Positions 33,401 through 45,400 of a stretch of 64,000 bases of DNA are shown one piece after another (position 1 is the stretch's first letter; each line of letters starts with the position of its first letter). The position numbers were made by a program, and so were the translations under genes. Source of the stretch: Aristolochia californica (Eukaryota > Streptophyta > Magnoliopsida > Piperales > Aristolochiaceae); contig JARWKL010000004.1 of NCBI GenBank assembly GCA_029961685.1, forward strand, positions 32,121,645 to 32,185,644. The letters are read 5' to 3'. A model generated the notes under the pieces. It worked only from the letters and a program-made list of their open reading frames with translations. It had not been told where the DNA came from and did no database searches.

Positions 33401-36400
33401 ATCTGAACATACTGAACATGAAGACACTCACACTGAAATGTACAGATCATGTAAAATGACCAAACTGTTCCTTACATTAAATTAAATACTCTCCTTCATG
33501 CTAGAGCATATATGTCTAGAAGCCACAACTAGTTACAAAATGTCTCAAATTCAAGTCTACTTAAAGTCTTAGTGAATATATCACCAACTTGATCACAAGA
33601 TCGAACCTGCATTACTGTATCTCGAATAAAGTAGCAGTCAACTTTCATATGTTTGGTCTTCTCATGAAACACTGGGTTGCCTACAATAAAAATAGTTACC
33701 TGACTATCACAATACATGGTCATAGTTTTGACAACCTACAGATTCAATTCTTGAAGTACCTATCTCATGCACTTCAATGCACTGACAATATGAGTCTATA
33801 CTTAGCTTCTAGATTAGAGCGGGGCCACAATATTCTGCTTTTCGCTTTTCCATTCACTAAAATTCCCCCTACAAATGTTATCATATTTATGCGGTTTTGT
33901 ATTTATGAATTATGATAAGGGGAGGGTATTATTGTAATTTCCTATAGATTATAAGTTAACAGTGTATATATGTATAACGGAAGGAAATCAGGAGAGATGA
34001 ATACATAGAAAATCGATCTCTTGATAAATTTTGGTTCGGAGAAATCCATTGACATGGTATCAGAACTGAGGGAGATCATCGGAGCCAGAGTATTCTTCGA
34101 CATTTTCGGTGCTCTCAGAGGTAAGTTATCTTCCTCCCGATTTCCCAGTTCGTCGGATCTAGGTTCTCAGTTTTGATTTGGTTTCGGTGGACTCTCACGG
34201 AGTCCTTTGCGTCGCGAGTTGATCGTCGGGGAGAGTTCTGCGGTGTTCGACGGGAACATCCAACACTCATCTAGTTCTCACGAAGTCATTGGCTTCGTTT
34301 TTTGTGTTCGACGGGAACATCCAGAGAGGGTTTCGGGTTCGGATTTTCGTTTTTGGTGTTCGACGAGGACTTCCGACAATAGTCGACGACGCTGTCTGGC
34401 CGTGGGACGGGAGAGGATGATGGTTCAGCTGTCTCGGTAGGACCAGTTTGTGAATCCACAAAGACCAGGTAGTCGATGATGCTGCTTTAGCTTCATTTCT
34501 TAGCTTTTCAATTAGATCCGTCCTTGTGGGAATCGAAATTGTGACAGTTTTCTTCCTTCGAGTAGGAGAAGCTTTCGTTGCTGTTCGCAGCTCTGGTTTC
34601 GATTTGTTGGCTGTTAAATCTGATACAACTTGACTCAGGCCTGTCTGTTCTGCTTAGACCAAGGTAAGTCGGCCTGGTGAAGAACAATCACTAGAGTTGG
34701 GCACCAAAATTTTTGCATCTCGAACATCCAGCAGTGACAGGGGGTTCCGCGTGGTGTTCATTTGCTGCTGCTCGTGATTTTTGAGCTACGTAAAGAGGGC
34801 AAAGAAAGGAAATACAATAGTATTTCTTTTCTGCAATTTGTGGATTTCTGGCCAAAGAGGTGTCATCTGGATTTTATCATGTCATCTGATAGGTTAGACT
34901 CATTCCCTATCCGTTTCACGAGTAAAAAATACACTGCCTGGGAATTTCAGTTTCGTTTATTCGTTATGGGAAAAGAGTTAAGGGGTCATATAGATGGGAG
35001 TGATCCCACACCTCGAGAGGCCGAGGCTTTGTCCAAGTGGATAGTCAAGGATGCTAGGGTCATGACCTGGATCCATGGCTCCATTGAGCCTCACTTTGTT
35101 CTCAATCTGAGGCCTTATAGAAAGGCGGTTGACATGTGGAGTTACCTTGCCAAGGTTTACCATCAAGACATCACGGCTCGGCGTTTTCAATTGGAGTATG
35201 AGATGGCTAATTTCACACAAGGAAGCCTCTCCATTGAGGAATATTTTTCTGATTTTCAAAACATTTGGGCTGACTATGCAGACATTGTTTATTCTAATGT
35301 TTCCATTGTAGCTCTCTCTGCTATTCAAGTAGTGCATGAAACCAATAAGAGAGATCAATTCTTGATGAAGCTCCATTCCGATTTTGAAATTGCACGGTCT
35401 AATCTAATGAATCGTCATCTTGTACCATCTCTAGATGCTTGTTTTAGTGAACTTCTTCGTGAGGAGCAACGTATAGTAACTTAGGCTAGCATGGAACATC
35501 AGGTTACTGTTAGTGCCCCAGCACAGGGGAGGAATAAGGGAAGAGACATGCGTGTTGTTCAGTGTTTTAGTTGTAAAGCTTTTGGTCATATTATTCGGGA
35601 TTGCCCTAGGAAGTTCTGTAACTACTGCAAGAAACAGGGTCATATCATCTTTGCCTGCCACTGATGCCTCTAGTTCTACTGCAATGCCTGCTGCCTCGCC
35701 GGTTGTTCCTATTCCTGCTGCACCTACAACCTCAGCAAACCCGAACATACTCACTCCTGAGATGGTACAACATATGATCATTTATGTTTTCTCTACTTTT
35801 GGGCTCTCAGGTAATCATAAAGTTTCTTTTAAGCCATGGTATTTTGACTCCGGAGCTTCTAACCATATGACCAATACTGTTGTTTCTCTTTCCAATGTCA
35901 GAAATTATGATGAAAATCAGAAAATTAACACCGTTGATGGCAGTTCACTGCCTATCAGTGCTATTGGTGATCTTTCCTCTTGCTTAACTGATGTTTTTGT
36001 GTCTCCTGACCTCTCCACAAATCTTAATTCTGTTGGTCAATTAGTCGATAATAATTGTAATGTCAATTTCTCTCGATCTAGTTGTGTTGTGCAGGATCAA
36101 GTGTCAGGGACGATGATTGCGAAGGGGCCTAAAGTGGAACGACTCTTTCCTCTTTATGTTTTTCCTTCCACCATTAGTCCTAGTTTTCTTTTCCTTTCCT
36201 TTGCATGTAATGTTGTTGGTTTTGGACCTAAGATGAGGCATAAACGTCTAGGCCACCCAAACTCTAATGTACTTCGAAAATTATTTAATTCTGGTGTATT
36301 GGGACAAAAAGCATATTCTTCTCTTGATCTTTCTTTTGAATGTCCATCATGCAAACTTGGCAAAAGTAAAGTTTTACCTTTTCCTAAGCAAGCATCTCAT

Positions 36401-39400
36401 GCCTTACAATGTTTCGATATTATTCATACTGATGTTTGGGGGATTACACCTGTTGTTTCTCATGAATATTACAAGTACTTTGTCACCTTTATTGATGACT
36501 GTAGTCAGTTTACTTGGGTTTACTTTCTATGGGCTAAGGTCGAAGTTTTTTTTAGTATTTAAGCGTTTTCTTGCACTTCTAGAGACTCAATTCTCTGCCA
36601 GCATCAAGGTCTTGAGCTCTGATTCTAGCAGCGAATACATGTCTAATGAGTTTCAGGACTTTCTTCAAAGCAAAGGGATCGTCTCTCAGCACTCTTGTCC
36701 TTCGACACCACAACAAAATGGTGTTGCTGAGCGAAAAAATCGTCATCTTCTTAATGTGGTCAGAACTCTTTTACTTGAATCATCTCTTCCTTCTCGTTTT
36801 TTGTGTGAAGCGCTTTCTACTTCAGTTCATTTGATCAATCGCTTACCTTCTCCTACATTACATCATGCTTCTCCCTTCTTTAAATTGTTTGGCCATTCTC
36901 CTTCATATTCTGATGTTCGGATATTTGGTTGTGTTTGTTTTGTACATCTCCTTGCTCATGAACGACATAAACTTACTACCCAATCAGTTAAGCATGTTTT
37001 TCTTGGTTATGTTATACCTCAAAAGGGTTATGTTTGTTATGATCCACATGCTCATCGTATACGTGTTTGTCGAGATGTGGTTGTCTTTGAAAATCAATAT
37101 TTCTTTCCATCTCATGTTGAGCTGCCATCTGCATCTTTATCTCTTCTGCCTAGCTTTGATGATTCTCTGACAATTGTGGAAAGGTTCAAACCTGGTTTTT
37201 TGTATGGAAGACGTAGTCGACATGAGTCTGGTTCCACTTCCTCTATGCCCCCTCACAATCTTGTCCTAGCGCCTGATCCTACTCCTGCTCCAGCTTCCAC
37301 CGCTCTTTGCCGGTCTACTCGTCCTTCTTGGCCTCCTCATTGGTATGGTATTCTCCTCCACTGTCTCTTCTGTGGCTACTTTATCCTCTATTTCCATTCC
37401 CACTTATTACAAACAAGCCATGACACATGAATGTTGGAAGAATGCAATGCATACAGAACTTCGAGCACTTGAGGAGAATCATATTTGGGATATTGTTCCT
37501 TGCCCTCCTACAATTAAGCCTCTTGGGAGTAAATGGGTTTTCTCTGTAAAACTTCGCTCTGATGGATCTTTGGATCGGTACAAAGCTCGCCTAATAGCTC
37601 TGGGCAACAAACAGGAATGTGGGATTGATTATGAGGATACATTTGCTCCTGTTGCCAAAATGACCACAATTCGTACTATCTTAGCTATTGCTGCTTCCCA
37701 GTCATGGCAACTGCATCAGATGGATGTGAAGAATGCCTTTCTTCACGGTGATCTTCACGAAGAGATATACATGAAGCTTCCCTATGGTATGACTACTTCT
37801 CCTCATGATGTCTATAAGCTAATGCGTTCTCTATATGGACTCAAGCAAGCTCCCCAGGCTTGAGTCGGCATCGGGTATAGTCCTTCTCTTAGTTTATGTG
37901 GATGATATTATCATTACTGGCACTGACTGTGGTTTGATTATTAAGGTTCAACAGCTGTTGCATGTCACTTTCCATATGAAAGATCTTGGCCAGCTCACAT
38001 ACTTCTTCGGAATGGAAGTCCATCATCGGGCCAATGGTATTTTCTTAAACCAGCATAAGTATCTTCAAGATATTATTACCTTGGCTGCTTTGGAGGGCAC
38101 TTCTTCTGTTGATACTCCGATGGAGATAAATGCCAAATACAAGAAAGATGAAGGAGACTTCTAGATGACCCTACTCTCTATCGGTGCCTAGTCGGGAGTC
38201 TCATCTACTTGACCGCTACTCGCCTTGATATCTCTTATGCCGTTCATCAGGTCAGTCAGTTTATGTCCTCTCCTCATCATCTCCATATTACTGCAATTCG
38301 ACGCATCGTCCGCTATCTTCGAGGTTCTCCTACTCGTGGGTTATTCTTTCCTACAGGATCCTCTCTTCAACTTATTGCTTATAGTGATGCTGATTGGGCT
38401 GGGTGTCCGGATACAGGTCGATCTACTACAGGTTGGTGTATGTTTTTAGGTGATGCCTTAATTTCTTGGAGATGTAAGAAACAATATCGTGTTTCTAAAT
38501 CCTCTAATGAGGCTGAGTATCGTGCCATGTCTACTGCTTGTTCTGAGATTGTATGGCTACGCGGTCTTCTTTAGGAGCTTGAGTTCCCTCAAACTATTTC
38601 TACTCCTCTTCATGTTGATAACACTAGTGCTATTCAAATTGTCACCAACCCTGTTTTCCATGAACGCACCAAACACATTGAGGTTGATTGTCATTCTATC
38701 CGAGATACCTTAGATAGTCGGGTGATATATCTTCCTTACATTTCTTCGGATCTTCAAGTAGCCGATGTCTTCACCAAAGCAATGACTCGACAGCGGCATC
38801 AATTTTTGGTTGGCAAATTGTTGTTGGTTGACTTACTAGCATCAATTTGAGGGGGGATGTTATCGTATTTAAGCGGTTTTGTATTTATGAATTATGATAA
38901 GGGGAGTGTATTATTGTAATTTCCTATAGATTAGAAGTTAAAAGTGTATATATGTATAACGGAAGGAAATCGGGAGAGATGAATACACAGAAAATTGATC
39001 TCTCGATAAATCTTGGTTCGGAGAAATCCATTGACAACAAACACACCATACCCACTAGTTGATTTTCTAGCAAGTTTGGAGCTAGCACAATTGACATTTA
39101 AAAAAACTTTTATCTTCAAATGATTGTGAGGTTTAAAGAACAACTATTTTGGGTGACCCTTTTAAACAGCCTTTGAATGTACTTTGTGCAGATGTTCCAT
39201 GAATTGGCTTACCACACTAACCAAATAATATATATTAAGGTGAGTGGTAGTGACATAGATCAATTTTCCAACTAATCTTTGAAATATTATTTTATCCTTA
39301 AGCTCATCACTATTTTCATCATGAAGATCATTGCCAACATCCATGGGTGTTTCTATTGCACCCAACAAACCATAATCTGGTAGCATATTCGTAATACACT

Positions 39401-42400
39401 TCCATTGTGTTAACACGATTCTTGCCTTGCTTTTAGCAACTTTTATACCAAGAAAGTTGTTGAAACTTAGGATTCCATGATGTAAAATCACAGTAGAAGA
39501 GGATTTAAGGGGTGAGAAGAAGAAGAAGAGTTGTGGAGAGAAGGATTTAGGAGGAGAAGTGGAAGAGTGTCGAATTTGGAGAAAAGAGGAGGAAGAATAC
39601 TCCCCCTTAAGTTGTATTTATAGATATCAAAAGTACTAATATTACAAGAATAACCTTCACCCTAGTAAGAGTGAATAAGAGACTTAAATCATAAACTAAT
39701 TACATCAATGTCATCTTTATGAGATGACTCTTTATTTAGCATCATGCCACCACTATGTAGGCATGTGGACCTTTTCCTAGGTCTGTGGGCTTGAGCCCAT
39801 CTTCCACACACTTGGACGTGTGGGTCTTCCTTGGTCGTGTGGGTTTGGGCCCATCTTCCAACACCCCCTCAAGTTTGGGGTGAGAGAACATCATGAACGT
39901 CCAACTTGCTGCAAATGGTGTATTAGATCTTCCCGTATAAAATGGCAATCCATCATATCTTCCAACACTTCCCCTCAAGTTGGTGGTCTCTTTGTTCTTT
40001 ACCAAGAGATCCAGCTGGCATAATATAAGAGAGAGTAAAAACACTCTTAGCCATAATACATGGCTCCATACTCGAGATAAGTTGTTTTCCTATGCATAGA
40101 CTCCAAGGACATCCATTTTTCATTGGTTGTCTCACAGTTCATGATGTGATTTCTCAACCTTGAATCCATACAATTAAGTAACCAGGTCATGACTTGATTG
40201 TCCTTTGCTTCCCAATTATCCGTAAGAGCAACTAGAGGATCATCTCAAATAAACTTAGATTTCTGTCTAGCCTTAAGATAGATACGAACTGACTTAGACC
40301 AACTAAGGTAATTTTGTCTATTCAACCTCTCTTAATAATTAGAATTGTGTATTTCCCCTCAGAGCCTCTAAACTCTCTTGAGGGAGTAATTTTTTCACCA
40401 GAATCAACCATAGGCACAAAGAATAATCAACCAATAACCTTATCACAACTGTAAACTTGTACAGACTACGTGGGACCTACTGTGTTGAATTAGGGTTTGA
40501 TCAAAGGTTCACATATAAACCATGCACATCAAGTCTAGAATAGAATCAATTTCAGCCTAAAAGTACCAAAATTGGCAAAAAAATCAAGGCTAACGTCAAC
40601 CTTCCTAGAGGTGACATGGACATGGGCACAAGGTTGAGTTCTACTTTTTAGGTGGGACTATTACAAGTAAAAAGACTCTTGGAGCATTAGTCAGACATAG
40701 AACTGCTCAATAGGAAGTATGAACCATCAACCCTAGGGTTATGGCAAAAAAAGAACGCAAAAATCTAAATTTGATTCTCAATCAATATAGAAACTCGAGA
40801 TTCCATTCTCTTAGAAGAAGTTGGATTCAAAATAAGGGAGAAGGTGCACTTCCCAGGATTGAAACCAGGACCTTATTGCTCTGATACCATATGAAACGAT
40901 GAAAAACAGAAGTATGAAGGAAGAGAGGAAGAAGAAGAGACAAAAAGAAGTGTTACAAGAGAACGTATAGAATGCTCTTGATGGGGATCAGACTTCGACC
41001 TCCTTTCCTCCTATTCACTCAAGTGATTTTGGAAGACAAAGGCCTCGTTGCCCCTCTTTCATACAACTCCTTTTAACTCCATAACTACACTTCCAAACAA
41101 TATAAAAACTGGACCACAGACACATATGAACGTACTGAACATGATGACATTTGCACTGAAATATAGAGATCATGTCAAATGACAAAAAAGCCCCCTACAC
41201 CACATTTAACATAAATCACATAAAAATGCCCTTGGCCACAGTCAGAATCATAAAAGTAATTATAGAGCCTTTTCAGAGCAGGTAAACTCAGAGCTTTCTA
41301 GAAATTCTAAAGCTCTTCCGAGTTTCAAGTGATCTGGGGGGCTTTCAAAAGAACCCAATACAGAATAAGACTCACAACAAGTAATGTTAAAGGTTGTTAT
41401 GGTCCCTAGCCATGGATCTAGTAACTTGGCGAGTCAAATAAGGATCCAGCACTGTTAGAGGGTTTCTTAACACATTTTGTGAAAAGAAACTCTCTTTTAC
41501 TTCCCTCACACGTTATAATTGAAAAGGAGTTTCATTTTCTCAATTATAGACGCACCAATTCAATCAAGAGACTATTTTAAGGATCCAATTATGAAACCCC
41601 ACTTTATACCTCACGTCAATGAGTAGGGTTTCTGAATTCATGCAACTACCAATGCTGAATGTAAAGAGGGCAGTCTCTAGCTCTTCTAAACTCGGAAAAG
41701 ATAGATAAAAATACCTCTTGAAGACCTCCTTCAATTCAGCAACTTGAAAATCCCTTTCTTGATGCTAAGGCTCACACAAATCCTCCTTCCCTCACTGCTG
41801 GTTCGTGGAAGAGATGGATGACTATTGCAGCATGGAAGAGAAGGCTGATTCCTCCTCCTTTTCCTTCCAAGATCTCCTCAAAGACTCCCCAATGGATGCA
41901 GCAAACTCCCAAGAGAGTTCACACCAAGAACCCTAGAATAGAGAGCCTAGAAGGAACCTAAATTACCCTAGTTTATGCTAATTCCGAACTTGCTTTATTT
42001 CTCTATCCTTACCCCTTAAATAGGGTAATTAACATCAACATAGGTTAGGGTTACAAAACCCAATTCTACCCCTACCTTTAAGTCTTATTACAAATCAATA
42101 AAATTCGAAATTAAAAGCAACATAAATAATAAAAGTAAAGTAGATGACTCAGTCTTATTGAGTCCATAACAAAGGTCTTCTGATTTTCCAGTGATCGGGG
42201 GGAATTTCAAAAAAATCAATATAGAAAACAGACTCACAACAAGTGTAATGTCTACTACATGCATGCATATTTAAGACCTTAAATCGACAAAGCACAAAAG
42301 GTATTCATGATACAAGGACTCCCTGAAAATATATAGCGTATACACATCCAACAACTAATAATTCTCTATGAGCATAACTTCTACATGTGTTCGGACATGC

Positions 42401-45400
42401 ATTTATATGCAGGATCTCAATCCACAAAGCATAAACAGGATCATATTACAAATAATACTAGAACTCCTGTTTCCTATTAGCAGCTTGTCATTTGGTTTTG
42501 CTAGCAATTGACTGAATCAGCAATACAATTTTTGTAATTAGCAGGCCAATTCTTTTAGTAACTGATATAAACATAACACGATATCACAAAAAAATGAACA
42601 ATATGAACCAGTAATATTTATCTAAAAAAAAGTTGGGATGAGAAAAAAAAAACTGTGCTCTTTTTGCTTATCAGATCTTCCCATATTTAAGGATATTCGG
42701 AAGTTTAACAGAGATCATATGAAATAGACACCAGAAAACACACTTGTTCACCCACTATGTCTGCAATGAGTTATACCTCCATGAGAAAGAAGTAACTTCA
42801 CAGTCTGCTCTAGGCCTCTTTTGGCAGCATGGTGTAATGGAGTGCCTGCATGACAACCTGCAGCATACAATAAAAATCTATCAGAGTCGGTAACTCTCTA
42901 ATAGCAGCTCCTATGCTTCTTTTTATATTTTCTAAAGAAAAAAGAAAAAAAAATCCTAACTCATTGCTGACTAACCAAGAAAATGCCTCAGTACATCGCA
43001 AAACACATCCACAAAGATATCTAGGACTGGTAGAGTTGCATCACATAGAACTTAAAAAACAACAGATATTTCAACTGCCGGTCAAAATCGCAAGTAAATG
43101 GAGAAGGCTTGCATCAAGTTGACAGCCAGCACAAAACCTTGCGAGGCATTAAAATACAAATCCAGATTCTTGTTGAGTATAAGACAAATCAAATAGACAC
43201 ATAGGAGGTCACCTTTTTGTTTCATACAAGGGAATAAATAATAAATGCATTTTTTCTTTTTAATGTTTGAAAAGTTGAAAGATTAAAGAGAAATTAGAAG
43301 AAAGAAGAAGAAATAGAAGAGAGAAGTGAGAGAAAAGCTAGGATCTGCAGCATTCTGGTTAGGGGTCAAAAGTGGACCCCTAGCTCCTTTTATTAATCTC
43401 ACTTAAGTGGGTTTACAAAAGGACCAAAATGTCACTCAAAAGTGAACTCGTCCAGCACCATAAAAGAGGGCATAAAATAAAATGAAAATTACAACTCTGT
43501 CCCTTCTAAACACATACTAATTTCTTGGTATCTTCCATTTTTCCATATTTAAACTCCCCACTTGTGTAAGTGCCATGACCTTGCCGCCACGTGCCACCAG
43601 CTTCTAGGGTACCCATCCCTCGCACAGGAATGAGCTCCATTCTGCTTGCCTTGGCCAGGTTCAACTTGGAATTTGCTACTATAAGTGAGATGGGTGTCCT
43701 CTTGGGTCCTCACTAGAAAGGAATTCGGCCACCTTGGCGACCTTCCCATCCGTAATAACTGGCATCTCATTGCTCGGATGTCAGGCTCTCCCCCCAGCCC
43801 ACCCGTTCATGAGTGAACCCCTCCGCCTCTAGGTTTTATCAAGCTCAACTTTGACGATAGCTCACACGGTAACCCGGGTCCAGCCGGTGTTGGTGGGGCT
43901 TTCCCCAATTCGGATGGTACTACACTCCTCACATATTCATCACCTCTTTGAACGTCGGACACAACCACTGCGGAGCTCAAGGCCCTCTATCAAGGCCTCA
44001 TTTTCTTCTGCGATCATCTATCAAGGCCTCATTTTCTTCTACGATCATCTATCAAGGCTACTTATCATCAAAGATGACTCCAAGGTGGTGCCCCCTTGGC
44101 GCCACTAGACTACTTTTCACAACATTATGGACGTCTCCACTGGTCTTTCTTGTATTTGGACTCATATACAACGCTCGACCAATTCTTTGTCTCACACTCT
44201 TGCTAAGGATGGGATCCCCTTCCAATCTCTTGTTGCTTCGGGCTCCCATCTTTGATTGTTTGTAGCCTGTTCTTTGCTTAATAAAGCTCGCCATTTTCCA
44301 AAAAAAGTTGTATAAGTGCCTAATATACCCTTAACGTGTAAAACTCCCCCTCAAGTTGTGGCATATCTATCAAATAACCCCAGATCTGTTACAAAGTTTC
44401 CTAAACCACTGGTCTTTCTTGTATTTGGACTCATATACAACGCTCGACCAATTCTTTGTCTCACACTCTTGCTAAGGATGGGATCCCCTTCCAATCTCTT
44501 GTTGCTTCGGGCTCCCATCTTTGATTGTTTGTAGCATGTTCTTTGCTTAATAAAGCTCGCCATTTTCCAAAAAAAAGTTGTGTAAGTGCCTAATATACCC
44601 TTAACGTGTAAAACTCCCCCTCGAGTTGTGGCATATCTATCAAATAACCCCAGATCTGTTACAAAGTTTCCTAAACCACTGGTCTTTCTTGTATTTGGAC
44701 TCATATACAACGCTCGACCAATTCTTTGTCTCACACTCTTGCTAAGGATGGGATCCCCTTCCAATCTCTTGTTGCTTCGGGCTCCCATCTTTGATTGTTT
44801 GTAGCCTGTTCTTTGCTTAATAAAGCTCGCCATTTTCCAAAAAAAGTTGTGTAAGTGCCTAATATACCCTTAACGTGTAAAACTCCCCCTCGAGTTGTGG
44901 CATATCTATCAAATAACCCCAGATCTGTTACAAAGTTTCCTAAAATCTTGCTTTCCAAGTGCCTTTGTGAATATATTACCAATCTGTTTAGTGGTTCTAA
45001 ATACAGAGTAACTACCTACCAACATGTTCCTGCATCAAGGACAAAATGAAGAACAACCTATAATAGATTGGTTTTTTCATTGAACACAAGATTACTTGAA
45101 ATAAAATGGCCGCTTTGTTATCATACTTTAGTATCATTGGATCTTTAGAGCCAAACCTAAACTCAAAAAGGTTATAGAAGTCTTACCTTGTCATTGTTGC
45201 ATTGATCACTTGTCCAAGCAATATCTTGTACATGGTCTACTCTCTCAATAAGGGATTCTCTTCATCAAACAAAAGTTGATCAACTTCCATAAAAGTTTAT
45301 TTGGTTTAGCTCCTAATAACCCCATACTCATGCAACATATTAGTGACATACTTTCTTTGAAATAACACAATAACTCTCTCCCAAAACTGAAGAAGACATT

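Larger units (their letters stand above)
33876..39036 (+). mobile_element. Ty1/copia retrotransposon E, nested in D, antisense to the gene
   Basis: Both LTRs are 179 bp (33876-34054 and 38858-39036), very short for copia, beginning tgttatc and ending ccattgaca. The flanking duplication is acaaa (33871-33875 and 39037-39041). The primer-binding site tggtatcagaac follows at 34055 and the polypurine tract tttgagggggga precedes 38858. I count 10 differences between the LTRs (5.6 percent). Gag, protease, integrase, RT and RNase H are in order but broken by stops and frameshifts. Confidence 0.95.
33169..41211 (-). mobile_element. Ty1/copia retrotransposon D in intron 3, same strand as the gene
   Basis: LTRs are 33169-33488 (320 bp) and 40890-41211 (322 bp), clearly related, with minus-strand ends TGTTAAA...TTTCACA. 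The primer-binding site TGGTATCAGAGC abuts the right LTR. The flanks are aaaat and taaat, a target duplication with one change. Pol remnants lie at both sides of the inserted element E, and gag lies at about 40020-40420. Without E (5.17 kb) and the LTR fragment at 39458 only about 2.4 kb remain, so most of pol is deleted. Confidence 0.85.

Noticed and set aside
34207..34440. Open frame in the leader of element E
   Set aside because: It lies between primer-binding site and gag start, matches no family, and is in GC-richer leader DNA with repeated 'tgttcgacgggaacatcc' phrases.
44351..44833. 160-codon minus-strand ORF with an internally repeated sequence
   Set aside because: It runs through the 270 bp triplication of LINE end and LTR edge on the antisense strand; 270 is a multiple of three, so the frame stays open by chance.
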